DNA of 64,000 nt from Microbacterium murale. Lineage in GTDB: Bacteria; Actinomycetota; Actinomycetes; Actinomycetales; Microbacteriaceae. Numbering within the stretch: position 1 is the first letter of the stretch; every line of letters starts with the position of its first letter. Shown piece after piece: positions 18,483 to 26,457 of the stretch. Location of the stretch: the NCBI RefSeq assembly GCF_014635185.1, contig NZ_BMCM01000001.1:372001-436000 (forward strand), written 5' to 3'. Under the pieces are notes generated by a model. The model had not been told where the DNA came from. It was given only the letters and a program-made list of their open reading frames with translations, and searched no databases. The position numbers and the translations under genes are program-made.

Positions 18483-19183
18483 GACTGGCCTCTGTTCTCG
18501 GTGTGCTCGGAGTTCTGGGTGATGTCGATGTTCTGGATGCTGTCGAGGATGCTCGTGAGCGCATTGCGCAGATGCACGTGCGTGGCGTGGGCGGCGAGGT
18601 CGCCGTCGCGCTCTGCGAGGGCTTCGGCGATGAGCCGGTGCTCGGCGACGGATGCGGCGAGCCGAGCCGGGTTGTCACGAGACAGCCGGCGCACTCGCAC
18701 GAGGTGCGTGCGCACGGTGCGCAGGGCGGCGGCGATGTAGTCGTTGTCGACCGCGGCATCCACTGCCCGGTCGAAGCGCGCGATGAGCGCGTAGTAGTCG
18801 TCGCGGCCCGTCGCCGCGTCGAGGGATGCTCCGGCATCCGCGAACTCCGCGGCAAGGCGTGCGAACAGCTCGGCGTCGCCGCGCACTGCGGCGAGACGGG
18901 CGGCCGACTCCTCCAGCGCGCGCCGGATCTCGAAGAGCGATCGGATGTCGTCGGCATCGATGTCCGTCACGACCGTGACCCTCGGCGATTGCTGCTCGAC
19001 CAGGCCATCGGCGCTGAGCTGCTGCAGCGCCTCGCGCAGCGGGGTGCGACTGACGCCGAGCCTGGCGGCCTGCTCGACTTCGGCCAGGACTGTGCCTGGG
19101 GCGAGCTCGCCGGACTGGATCTCATCGAGCAGCGTCGCGTAGGCGCGATCACTGGCTCTGGTTCGCTCGACTGCGGTGCTCAC
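18479..19183 (-). CDS. GntR/FCD regulator of the prp operon
   Basis: A 234-residue regulator with an N-terminal winged helix ([22 protein letters not shown], ~44-65) and a C-terminal all-helical FCD ligand domain ([15 protein letters not shown] ~90; [15 protein letters not shown] ~135; [12 protein letters not shown] ~180). It is co-transcribed with prpD, prpB, prpC and the thiolase through a 4-bp overlap, so autoregulation is likely. Two GTATAC-centred sites upstream are its probable operators. The effector may be 2-methylcitrate or another propionate metabolite (inferred). Confidence 0.9.
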   Translation of the reverse strand: MSTAVERTRASDRAYATLLDEIQSGELAPGTVLAEVEQAARLGVSRTPLREALQQLSADGLVEQQSPRVTVVTDIDADDIRSLFEIRRALEESAARLAAVRGDAELFARLAAEFADAGASLDAATGRDDYYALIARFDRAVDAAVDNDYIAAALRTVRTHLVRVRRLSRDNPARLAASVAEHRLIAEALAERDGDLAAHATHVHLRNALTSILDSIQNIDITQNSEHTENRGQS

Positions 19184-19190
19184 AGAGCTA

Positions 19191-19253
19191 GTGTATACAC
19201 AATTCCCGAACTTGCCGCCCTTGTAGTCCGCGCTAGGGGATCAAGGTATACAA
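19191..19253. promoter_or_regulatory. probable operators of the prp regulator (two GTATAC sites)
   Basis: The region between the GntR gene and the convergently oriented end of the VOC gene has a perfect 10-bp palindrome GTGTATACAC at 19191-19200 and a second GGTATACA at 19245-19252. The two GTATAC cores are 53 bp apart, about five helical turns. GT-AT-AC cores of this kind are common in FCD-type GntR operators. The first site begins 8 bp upstream of the regulator's start codon. Confidence 0.65.
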
Positions 19254-19258
19254 ACACG

Positions 19259-19624
19259 TCAGCCGGCGTCGGTCACACCTTCGTATAGTCCGATCGAGTT
19301 GCCGTCTGGGTCACTGATCGCCGCCCACCAGCTCGTCTCGCTGATCGGCTGCTTCTCCAGCAGGACCGTCGCGCCGGCCTCGACGGCAGCGGCGATGGTC
19401 TCGTCGATCGAATCGACCTCGACGTACGAGCGCGGCTGCGTGAAGTCGGCGCTGCGCGGGGCGAGCCCTCCCCCGCTGATCTTGTTCGGTGCCTGCCACA
19501 TCGGGTAGTCCTCGAACCCGGGGATCTCCGCGATCTCCCAACCGAACAGCCCCGAGTAGAACGTCTTGGCCCGTTCCATGTCGCCCACAGGGATATCGAT
19601 GTGGGTGATGTCTCCGTGCGCCAT
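19259..19624 (-). CDS. VOC-family (glyoxalase/bleomycin-resistance fold) protein
   Basis: A 121-residue single-domain VOC protein. It opens with GDITHIDIPVGDMERAKTFY (His ~8), has the FGWEIAEIP turn, and closes with ISDPDGNSIGLYEG, where the Glu would be a metal ligand. Such proteins are metal-dependent isomerases, lyases, dioxygenases or drug binders; no substrate can be assigned. The start has an AGGAGAGGAC ribosome binding site. It follows the EamA gene on the same strand, 14 bp away, so the two may be co-transcribed. Confidence 0.85.
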   Translation of the reverse strand: MAHGDITHIDIPVGDMERAKTFYSGLFGWEIAEIPGFEDYPMWQAPNKISGGGLAPRSADFTQPRSYVEVDSIDETIAAAVEAGATVLLEKQPISETSWWAAISDPDGNSIGLYEGVTDAG

Positions 19625-19638
19625 GACGGCGTCCTCTC

Positions 19639-20694
19639 CTACGAGTGATCCGGGCCCGTGCGAGCACCGGCACGGCCAGTTTCGTCCGGCGCGTCCTGGA
19701 CTTCAAGAGCATCCACGAACTGTTCACCCGGTGGGGCGAGTGCTGGGTCCCCCGTCTCCGCAGCCGCGGGCTCACCGAGCTTGACGACGACCACTCCCGC
19801 GAGCACCAGAGCCGCCCCGAGACCCTGCAGCAGGTTCGGCAACTGACCGAGCAGCAGCCATCCGAAAAGCAGCGCCGCCACAACTTCGGCGAGCGCGATG
19901 AACGAGGCCAGCCGCGAGCCGAGCAGCCGCGTCGACACGATCCCGAGCACGTACGCCAGCGCGGTCGCGATGATCCCGATGGCGAGCACCGGCACGAACC
20001 ACGGGACGGTTCCGAACCGGTAGGTGACGTCATCCGTGTTCCAGGCGATCGGGAGCACGCCGATGAGGCCGGCGACGGTCAGACCGATCGCGCCGACGAA
20101 GAGGCCGGACCCGGCGAGCACCAGCGGAGGGAGACCAGTGTCGCTCTTGGCGGACAGGATGAAATAGGTCGCCGCACCCACCATCGCGCCGAACGCCCAA
20201 AGCACACCGCCGACGTCGACGATGCGCCCAGAGAGCACATCGAGCATGAGGAAGAGGCCCGCAAACGCGATCAATGCGCCCAGGATGCTGCGACCGGTGG
20301 GCTTCTCGCCCCGCCGCAGCCACAGCCAGAGCACGACGGCGATCGGTGCGGTGTACTCGATGAGCAGCGCGAGGCCGACATCCATCACGGCGACCGCCTG
20401 GAAGTAGAACAGCTGTGTGGCGGTGACGGCGAGCAGCCCGTACGCCGCGATGATCCCCGCGTTGCGCACGAGCAGCCGCCACCGACCACGCAGCGCGATG
20501 ACGGTCGGGATGAGCAGCACGAGCGCCGCGACCCAGATCCGCACGGTCACCGCTGCACCCGGCGTCCACCCCGCGTCGATCAGTCCGCGCGCCCAGGCGC
20601 CGGACATCCCGAACGCGAACGCCGCACCGATCGCGAGCGGTAGTCCGAGCCGCAAGCCGGATCGGACACGGCTGTCATCTGCCAAAGTACTCAT
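19639..20694 (-). CDS. EamA/DMT-superfamily transporter
   Basis: A 351-residue inner-membrane protein with ten predicted transmembrane helices in two EamA repeats (~15-150 and ~165-300), the usual layout of drug/metabolite exporters. The C-terminal ~45 residues are a soluble Pro/Glu/Asp-rich tail. The ATG at 20694 gives MSTLADDSRVRSG. On the minus strand a perfect TTGACA (20727-20732) and TAGCGT (20703-20708) are spaced 18 bp, with the start 8 nt further on, so the transcript is probably leaderless. Divergent from the CGNR regulator gene. Confidence 0.9.
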   Translation of the reverse strand: MSTLADDSRVRSGLRLGLPLAIGAAFAFGMSGAWARGLIDAGWTPGAAVTVRIWVAALVLLIPTVIALRGRWRLLVRNAGIIAAYGLLAVTATQLFYFQAVAVMDVGLALLIEYTAPIAVVLWLWLRRGEKPTGRSILGALIAFAGLFLMLDVLSGRIVDVGGVLWAFGAMVGAATYFILSAKSDTGLPPLVLAGSGLFVGAIGLTVAGLIGVLPIAWNTDDVTYRFGTVPWFVPVLAIGIIATALAYVLGIVSTRLLGSRLASFIALAEVVAALLFGWLLLGQLPNLLQGLGAALVLAGVVVVKLGEPAAAETGDPALAPPGEQFVDALEVQDAPDETGRAGARTGPDHS

Positions 20695-20702
20695 GATCGA
20701 TG

Positions 20703-20732
20703 ACGCTATCCGCCTCGGTTGTAAGGTGTCAA
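20703..20732. promoter_or_regulatory. back-to-back leaderless promoters of EamA and CGNR genes
   Basis: The 39-bp gap holds both promoters. Minus strand: TTGACA (20727-20732), 18 bp, TAGCGT (20703-20708), for the EamA gene. Plus strand: TAAGGT (20722-20727), 6 nt before the ATG at 20734. The -35 of one overlaps the -10 of the other, so the two should compete. Confidence 0.65.
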
Positions 20733-20733
20733 T

Positions 20734-21264
20734 ATGCTCTTCACAGATGACACGGTCGAAGCGCTGCGCGCCGCGGTCCACCTCGCCAACACCGCAGAGG
20801 ACCCGGACACGCTCGCATCGCGCCACGACTTCGACGAGTTCCTCGCAGCCTTCCCCTACACGGGCCGCATCGACCACGATGCCGATGAGCTGTCAACCCT
20901 GCGCAGCCTGCGCCCGCGCCTGCGCAGGATGCTGCTCGCTCCACGTGACGCGATGGTGGAAGAGATCAACGACGCTCTGCGCGACGTGACGTTCGACGCC
21001 CACGTCGTCCGCCACGACGGGGCCGACTGGCACCTGCACGCCGTCGCCGACGACCGACCACTCACCGAACGCATCCTCGCCGAAACAGCGATGGCGCTCC
21101 TCGACGTCGTTCGCGCAGACGAGAGCAGCCGACTCGCGGTGTGCGCAGACGCGGAGTGCGAGGGGATCGTCCTCGACCTCTCACGCAACCGCTCCCGCCG
21201 CTACTGCTCCACGACCTGCACCAATCGCAACGCCGTCGCCGCGTACCGCGCACGCCAGCGGTAG
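20734..21264 (+). CDS. CGNR zinc-finger protein (ABATE-type putative regulator)
   Basis: A 176-residue protein with an N-terminal ABATE-like domain and a C-terminal CGNR-type zinc finger. The finger carries Cys at CADAECEGIVLD (~136-141) and CSTTCTNRNAVAAYRARQ (~158-175); the GNR part reads TNR. Members are thought to be stress-related DNA-binding regulators. It is divergent from the EamA transporter with overlapping promoters, so it probably regulates that exporter and itself (inferred). The start follows a TAAGGT box by 6 nt with no ribosome binding site. Confidence 0.88.
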   Translation: MLFTDDTVEALRAAVHLANTAEDPDTLASRHDFDEFLAAFPYTGRIDHDADELSTLRSLRPRLRRMLLAPRDAMVEEINDALRDVTFDAHVVRHDGADWHLHAVADDRPLTERILAETAMALLDVVRADESSRLAVCADAECEGIVLDLSRNRSRRYCSTTCTNRNAVAAYRARQR

Positions 21265-21276
21265 CCGCCCGCAGCC

Positions 21277-21882
21277 TCAGCCCGCGCGGTACCCGGTGTG
21301 GTCGGGGTTGTCTTTCAGCGCCCAGCCGTCGCCGTCCGCGACCACGAGGTTCTTCATGCCGCCCGCCTCTGCGATCACGGCGTAGTCCTGCCCCGCATCG
21401 GCCGCGTAGCAGAACAGCGTGACGAACGGCTCGTCGCCCACGTTCACGCTGCGATGGATCCAGTGGCCGGGCACGTTGACGGCCTGGCCTGGCGCGAGCT
21501 CGACGGCCGAGGTCTGCCCGTCGAGCGTCTCCAGCAGCATCACGCCGCGCCCGCTCAGGCAGTAGTACAGCTCGGCCCGATCCGCCACGGCGTGCAGATG
21601 CCCGCGGGTCACGGCGAACTCCTCCCCGTACAGGCCCGGCAGCACTGTGCTGGTGCCGACGATCAGTGCGCCGGGGCCCTCCTGGTAGCGCTGGTCGTCG
21701 ACCCAGTAGACCAGGTCGTCCGTGCCGCGCTCGCCGACGGCATCCTGCCACGCCTGCTCATCGCGGTAGACGCCATCCATGTCACCGAGGTATTTCTCAT
21801 AGCGGCGGGACCGCCCCTCTATGCCGCCCTGCGGCGAGATCTCCAGCAGGGTGGGGACATCCACGGCGGTTGGGGTGCTCAC
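21277..21882 (-). CDS. cupin-type glucose-6-phosphate isomerase
   Basis: A 201-residue protein of the archaeal-type (cupin) phosphoglucose isomerase family. The two cupin motifs are visible: GHLHAVADRAELYYCLSG (metal His/His/Glu, ~96-113) and PGHWIHRSVNVG (~140-151). It interconverts aldose and ketose 6-phosphates. The GTG start at 21882 follows an AGGAGA site. It is divergent from the FGGY kinase gene, and the 98-bp gap holds two tandem operator copies, so it belongs to the HutC-type regulon. A non-glucose sugar phosphate substrate is likely in this setting (inferred). Confidence 0.88.
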   Translation of the reverse strand: MSTPTAVDVPTLLEISPQGGIEGRSRRYEKYLGDMDGVYRDEQAWQDAVGERGTDDLVYWVDDQRYQEGPGALIVGTSTVLPGLYGEEFAVTRGHLHAVADRAELYYCLSGRGVMLLETLDGQTSAVELAPGQAVNVPGHWIHRSVNVGDEPFVTLFCYAADAGQDYAVIAEAGGMKNLVVADGDGWALKDNPDHTGYRAG

Positions 21883-21896
21883 GATGATCTCCTACG

Positions 21897-21926
21897 ACTT
21901 GTAACTACAGGACTTGTAATGACAGG
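21897..21926. promoter_or_regulatory. tandem operators of the HutC-type GntR regulon
   Basis: Two directly adjacent 15-bp copies: ACTTGTAACTACAGG (21897-21911) and ACTTGTAATGACAGG (21912-21926). Each has half-sites CTTGT-N4-ACAGG. The core GT-A-AN-N-AC keeps the spacing of the HutC-subfamily consensus GT(N)TA(N)AC. Related copies occur at 30898, 38731 and 38757. The likely reader is the UTRA-domain regulator at 40178. Confidence 0.75.
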
Positions 21927-21980
21927 TATACTCCAAAACAGCACGATCAGGAAACCGCAACCAACGAAGCAGGCACGCAC

Positions 21981-23471
21981 GTGATCATCGCCCACGACCT
22001 CGGCACCACCGGGAACAAGGCCTCACTGCACCACGACGACGGCCGACTCGTGGCATCCACGACCGTCGGCTATCCGGCGCACTTCGCCGCCGGCGGCGTC
22101 GCAGAGCAGAACCCTCAGGACTGGTGGAATGCCGTCGTATCGGCGACCCGCGACCTCCTCGCCCGCACGGCGACCTCGTCGGCCGACGTGCAGGGACTCG
22201 TCGTCAGCGGCCAGATGATGGGCGCGGTGCTGCTCGACGGCGACGGCCGTCCTGTGCGCCCGGCGATCATCTGGGCCGACACTCGCGCCGGCGCACAGCA
22301 GCGTGAGCTCGAACGTGCACTCGGCGCCGAACACGCATATCGACTCCTCGGGCATCGACTCAACCCGACCTACTCGGTGGAGAAGGTCATGTGGGTGCGC
22401 GACAACGAGCCCGATGTGTGGGCCCGCGTGCGCCGCTTCTGCATCGCCAAGGACTACATCGTGCTCGGCCTCACCGGGCGCCTGGCGACCGACCGCTCCG
22501 ATGCCTCCGGCACGAACGCCTACGACCAGCAGAGCGGCGACTGGTCGGACGAGGTGCTGACAGCGGCACGACTCGACCGATCACTCTTCCCCGAGATCCT
22601 CGACTCGACGGCGATCGCCGGTTCGCTCACGGATGCTGCCGCAGAAGCCCTCGGGTTGCACCCGGGTGTTCGGGTCGTGATGGGTGGTGGCGACGGGCCG
22701 ATGGCCGCCGTCGGATCGGGCATCGTCGCACCCGAGGACGGCGCGTACGTGTCGCTGGGCACGTCATCGTGGATCTCGTTCGCGTCACACACGCCACTGG
22801 TCGATGAGGGCATGCGCACCTTCACGTTCGACAACGTCGTGCCCGGATCGTTCGTGCCGACCGCCACGATGCAGGCCGGCGGCGCCTCGATCCAGTGGAT
22901 CAGCGAGGCGCTCTCCCCCGACCCCGCGAAGCCCGAGACGGCTCGGCTCACGGCCGAGGCCGGCAGCGATCTCGACACGGAAGACCTCTACTTCCTGCCC
23001 TACCTGCTCGGCGAGCGCTCCCCCATATGGGACCCGAACGCGCGCGGCGCCTTCGTCGGCATCGGCCGTCATCACACCCGCCAGCACCTCGTCCGCGCAG
23101 TGCTGGAGAGCCTGGGGTACAACCTGCTCACCAGCATCCATGCCTTCCGCGAATCGGGCGCGACGATCGACCGCATCGACGCCGTCGGCGGCGGTGCGCA
23201 GAGCGACGTGCTGCTGCAGATCCTCGCCGATGTGTGGGGCGTGCCGGTGCGGCGACGCACGATCGTCGAGGAGGCGAACAGCCTCGGTGCCGCCGTCACC
23301 GGTGCAGTCGGGCTCGGGCTCGCCGATTTCTCCGCCGCGCGGGAGCTCAGCGAGGTGACGGCGGAGTTCGTTCCGGATGCCGGGCGCCACGGTGTGCATG
23401 CGGCGCGGCACGCGCGCTTCACGTCCGCGTACGACGCCCTGGCGCCGTGGTTCGCCGCAGGAGCACGCTGA
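21981..23471 (+). CDS. FGGY carbohydrate kinase (xylulokinase-like)
   Basis: A 496-residue FGGY kinase. The phosphate loop is AHDLGTTGNKASLH (~4-17); the second domain has MGGGDGPMAAVGSG (~234-247), SLGTSSW (~258) and GGGAQSDVLLQILADVWGVP (~402-421). Overall it is most like xylulokinases, so a ketose is the probable substrate. GTG start. It opens an operon of four genes joined by 1-4 bp overlaps (kinase, D-2-hydroxyacid dehydrogenase, AroE-like dehydrogenase, phosphotriesterase-like hydrolase). Two tandem operators lie 55 bp upstream. Confidence 0.88.
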   Translation: MIIAHDLGTTGNKASLHHDDGRLVASTTVGYPAHFAAGGVAEQNPQDWWNAVVSATRDLLARTATSSADVQGLVVSGQMMGAVLLDGDGRPVRPAIIWADTRAGAQQRELERALGAEHAYRLLGHRLNPTYSVEKVMWVRDNEPDVWARVRRFCIAKDYIVLGLTGRLATDRSDASGTNAYDQQSGDWSDEVLTAARLDRSLFPEILDSTAIAGSLTDAAAEALGLHPGVRVVMGGGDGPMAAVGSGIVAPEDGAYVSLGTSSWISFASHTPLVDEGMRTFTFDNVVPGSFVPTATMQAGGASIQWISEALSPDPAKPETARLTAEAGSDLDTEDLYFLPYLLGERSPIWDPNARGAFVGIGRHHTRQHLVRAVLESLGYNLLTSIHAFRESGATIDRIDAVGGGAQSDVLLQILADVWGVPVRRRTIVEEANSLGAAVTGAVGLGLADFSAARELSEVTAEFVPDAGRHGVHAARHARFTSAYDALAPWFAAGAR

Positions 23472-24433
23472 TGGGCATCATCCTCGCCACGAGCCGCTCA
23501 TTCTCGGACGGCGACATCGACCTCGTCGCGCGAGCGGCGGATGCCGGGCACGAGATCGTCCGAGGGCCGGCGCACCACGAGCTCCACACGCTCGCTCCGC
23601 TGCTCGCGATAGCGGATGCCTGGATCGCGGGCACCGGCCCCGTCACGGCCGCGCATCTGGATGCTGCACCGAACCTCAGGGTCATCGCCCGCTACGGCGT
23701 CGGCACCGAGGCCGTCGACATCGACGCGGCCGAGGCTCGCGGCATCCTGGTCACCAACACGCCGGGCGCCAACGCCGATGCGGTCGCCGACCACGCCGTC
23801 GGCCTCATGCTCTCTGCCCTGCGCTGCATCCCCGACGGTGACCGGCGCGTGCGCGACGGCGACTGGGGTGTGCGCCGCGGACGTGAGCTCGGCGCCGCGA
23901 CCGTGGGCATCGTCGGCTTCGGCCGCATCGGCCAAGGCGTCGCCAGGCGGCTGAGCGGGTTCGGCCCGCGCATTCTCGCGGCCGATCCGTTCCTACCGGC
24001 CGAGCGCATCCGCGAACTCGGCGCCGAGCCCGTCGAAGTCGACGAGCTGTTCCGCACCGCCGACCTCATCACCCTGCACGCTCCGGGAGGGCAGCAACTC
24101 GTCGCGGGTGCTCTGCTCGACAGCATCCGACGCGGCGCGATCATCGTCAACACCGCCCGGCCCGACCTGGTCGACGAGCGCGAGGTCGCACACGCGCTGC
24201 GCGACGGCATCCTCGCCGGCTACGCCGCCGACACGCTCGACGGCGACACCGCGGCATCCGCCAGTCCCCTGCTCGCCCCCGAACTGGCCGACCGCGTGAT
24301 CGTGACCCCGCATCTGGGGGCGCAGACGACACAGGCCGTCGACAACATGGGCTCCATGTCGCTCGACGACGTGATCGCCGTCCTCGCAGGGCGCGAGCCC
24401 GCCTTCCCCGTCATCCGAAAGGCCGCATCATGA
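23471..24433 (+). CDS. D-isomer-specific 2-hydroxyacid dehydrogenase family protein
   Basis: A 320-residue NAD(P)-dependent dehydrogenase. The Rossmann motif is VGIVGFGRIGQGVARRL (~141-157). The catalytic region has IVNTARPDLVDE (~225-236), where most members have ARG, and the catalytic His in TPHLGAQTT (~283). The substrate would be a 2-hydroxy or 2-keto acid, unusual beside a sugar kinase. The real start is the ATG at 23471, sharing one base with the kinase stop; reading frames further upstream overlap the kinase. Overlaps the next gene by 4 bp. Confidence 0.87.
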   Translation: MGIILATSRSFSDGDIDLVARAADAGHEIVRGPAHHELHTLAPLLAIADAWIAGTGPVTAAHLDAAPNLRVIARYGVGTEAVDIDAAEARGILVTNTPGANADAVADHAVGLMLSALRCIPDGDRRVRDGDWGVRRGRELGAATVGIVGFGRIGQGVARRLSGFGPRILAADPFLPAERIRELGAEPVEVDELFRTADLITLHAPGGQQLVAGALLDSIRRGAIIVNTARPDLVDEREVAHALRDGILAGYAADTLDGDTAASASPLLAPELADRVIVTPHLGAQTTQAVDNMGSMSLDDVIAVLAGREPAFPVIRKAAS

Positions 24434-25356
24434 CCGCTCCTTCGTCCGATTACATGGGCTTCGTCGGCGTCACCACCGGTTCGTCGTCGATCATGAAGGT
24501 GTTCCCGCTGTGGGCCGACATCCTTGGTCTTCCCACCCGCACGCTCGTCGGGCACGACCTGCCGATGGACGCCGCGCCCGAGTTGTACCGCGCGATGGTC
24601 GAGCAGATCCGCGACGACCCACATCACCGCGGTGCGCTCGTCACGACGCACAAGATGAATGTGTACGCGGCGGCATCCGACCTGTTCGACGAGCTCGACC
24701 CGTTCGCGGTGTCGTGTTCGGAGATCTCCAGCATCGCCAAGCGGGGCTCACGCGTGTCCGGACGGGCGAAGGATCCGATCACGGTCGACCTCGCGCTCAA
24801 CGACTTCCTGCCCGCCGACCACTTCGTGCGCACCGGCGCCGAGGTCGTCATCCTCGGCGCCGGCGGCTCGGGCACCGCACTCAGCTGGGCGCTCTCCGAG
24901 CGGGCCGATGCCCCCTCCCGTGTGATCGTGACCGCGCGCGACGACGAGAAGCTCGAACACCTGCGCGAGGTGCACCGCCAGCACGGAACTCGCGACGGGT
25001 TCATCGAATATGCGCGGACCGATGCTCCGGAAGATGCCGCCGCGATCGTCGCCGCAGCGCCTCCCGGATCGCTCATCGTCAACGCCACCGGGCTCGGCAA
25101 GGATCGCCCAGGCTCTCCCCTGCCGGACAACGTCGTCTTCCCCGAAGGCGCGTACGTCTGGGAGTTCAACTACCGCGGCTCGCTGGAGTTCCTGCACCAG
25201 GCGCGCGCGCAGGAAGCCGAGCGCGGACTGCATGTCGTCGACGGCTGGCGGTACTTCATCCACGGCTGGTCGCAGGTCGTCGCCGACGTCTTCGAACTCG
25301 ATCTCACTCCCGAGGTCGTCGAACAGCTCGCGGAGGCCGCCGAGGGAGTGCGCTGA
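24430..25356 (+). CDS. shikimate dehydrogenase-like (AroE-family) oxidoreductase
   Basis: A 308-residue protein with the AroE layout. The N-terminal substrate domain has GSSSIMKVFP (~17-26) and ALVTTHKMNVYAA (~65-77); its THK Lys matches the catalytic Lys of shikimate dehydrogenases, and DLFDELD (~80-86) follows. A Rossmann domain has VVILGAGGSGTALSWALSE (~138-156). It is embedded in a sugar operon, not an aromatic one, so its substrate is probably a cyclic or open-chain polyhydroxy acid or a sugar derivative rather than shikimate. ATGA overlap at the 5' end and TGATG at the 3' end. Function unassigned. Confidence 0.8.
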   Translation: MTAPSSDYMGFVGVTTGSSSIMKVFPLWADILGLPTRTLVGHDLPMDAAPELYRAMVEQIRDDPHHRGALVTTHKMNVYAAASDLFDELDPFAVSCSEISSIAKRGSRVSGRAKDPITVDLALNDFLPADHFVRTGAEVVILGAGGSGTALSWALSERADAPSRVIVTARDDEKLEHLREVHRQHGTRDGFIEYARTDAPEDAAAIVAAAPPGSLIVNATGLGKDRPGSPLPDNVVFPEGAYVWEFNYRGSLEFLHQARAQEAERGLHVVDGWRYFIHGWSQVVADVFELDLTPEVVEQLAEAAEGVR

Positions 25357-26315
25357 TGATCCGCACGGTCCTCGGCGACATCGACCCGGCGCTGCTCGGG
25401 TCGACGAACTACCACGAGCACCTCTTCCAGGTGAGCCCGCTGCTACCGGGCGATGAGCTCGACGATGAGGATGCCTCGGGCGCGGAAGCCGCCCTGTTGA
25501 AGGGCAGCGGCTTCACCGCGATGGTGGATGCCACGCCGTTCGGCCTCGGTCGGAATCCGGAAGCCATCGCACGCATCAGCGCTTCCGCCGGGCTGCACGT
25601 CATCGCCACGACCGGCCGCCACCGCGAGGCGCACTACGGCGAAGAGCATCCGATGCAGGTGTGGACGGCCGAGCAGCTCGCGGAGCTCTTCATCGGCGAG
25701 GTGACAAGAGGGATGCCCGTGGACGACGCCGTCGTCTTCGAGAGCCCCGACGTACCGCTCGCCCGCACGCCCGGAGGCAGGCCGGTGCGCGCAGGAATGC
25801 TCAAGGGCGGGCTCGACTACTGGCGGATCAGCCCGTTCGAGCGCACCACGCTCGACGCTCTGGCCACCGCGCACCGTGCGACGCACGCGCCGATCATGGT
25901 GCACCTGGAGTTCTGCACCGCGGCGCACGAGGCGCTGGATCTGCTCGCGGCGGAGGGCGTGGCATCCGATCGGGTCGTACTCGCGCACGCCGACCGGGAT
26001 CCGGATGCCGGGCTGCACGCCTCGCTCGCCGAACGCGGCGCGTACCTCGGCTATGACGGCTTCGCTCGGCCTCGCACCCGCTCGGATGCGGAGCTGCTCG
26101 GCCTGACAGAGCAGGTCGTGTCACAGGTGGGAGCTGACCGCATCCTTCTCGGCGGCGACGTCGCGCGCCGCACTCGCTACATCTCCTACGGCGGCATGCC
26201 CGGCCTCGCCTACCTCGGCGACAGGTACCTGCCCCGGCTGCGGTCGCTCATCGGCGCGGATGCCGTGGAGCGGATGCTGGTCGCGAACCCCGCCCGGCTT
26301 CTCACGCTGGCGTGA
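25356..26315 (+). CDS. phosphotriesterase-family metal-dependent hydrolase (possible sugar lactonase)
   Basis: A 319-residue TIM-barrel protein of the phosphotriesterase family. Metal ligands of the family are visible: HxH in NYHEHLFQ (~19-21), Glu in VVFESPDVP (~125), His in IMVHLEFCT (~180), His in VVLAHADRDPD (~208), and Asp in ILLGGDVARR (~262). Relatives include sugar-phosphate lactonases as well as promiscuous organophosphate hydrolases, so ring-opening of a sugar lactone is a reasonable proposal, not shown by the sequence. Last gene of the kinase operon. Start ATG at 25356 overlaps the previous stop. Confidence 0.82.
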   Translation: MIRTVLGDIDPALLGSTNYHEHLFQVSPLLPGDELDDEDASGAEAALLKGSGFTAMVDATPFGLGRNPEAIARISASAGLHVIATTGRHREAHYGEEHPMQVWTAEQLAELFIGEVTRGMPVDDAVVFESPDVPLARTPGGRPVRAGMLKGGLDYWRISPFERTTLDALATAHRATHAPIMVHLEFCTAAHEALDLLAAEGVASDRVVLAHADRDPDAGLHASLAERGAYLGYDGFARPRTRSDAELLGLTEQVVSQVGADRILLGGDVARRTRYISYGGMPGLAYLGDRYLPRLRSLIGADAVERMLVANPARLLTLA

Positions 26316-26331
26316 TCCCGACGGCGCTGCC

Positions 26332-26396
26332 GCACACTTGCAGGTCGAAAGCACGGATGCAGGGTCAGAAACCGCATTCCTGACCTGCAGGTGTGC
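26332..26396. terminator. imperfect hairpin with T-run, convergent gene ends
   Basis: Arms GCACACTTGCAGGTC (26332-26346) and GACCTGCAGGTGTGC (26382-26396) pair over 15 bp with one G-T wobble. Inside, GGTCAG and CTGACC can pair in an alternative stem. TTTT follows at 26397, so it can work as a terminator for the phosphotriesterase-like operon. A third related arm, GGACCTGCAT (26401-26410), makes the element more complex than a simple terminator. Confidence 0.6.
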
Positions 26397-26457
26397 TTTT
26401 GGACCTGCATCTGTACCGCTCCGGGGCATCGCCCGACAGCGGTGCGGGAGCGCGCCC

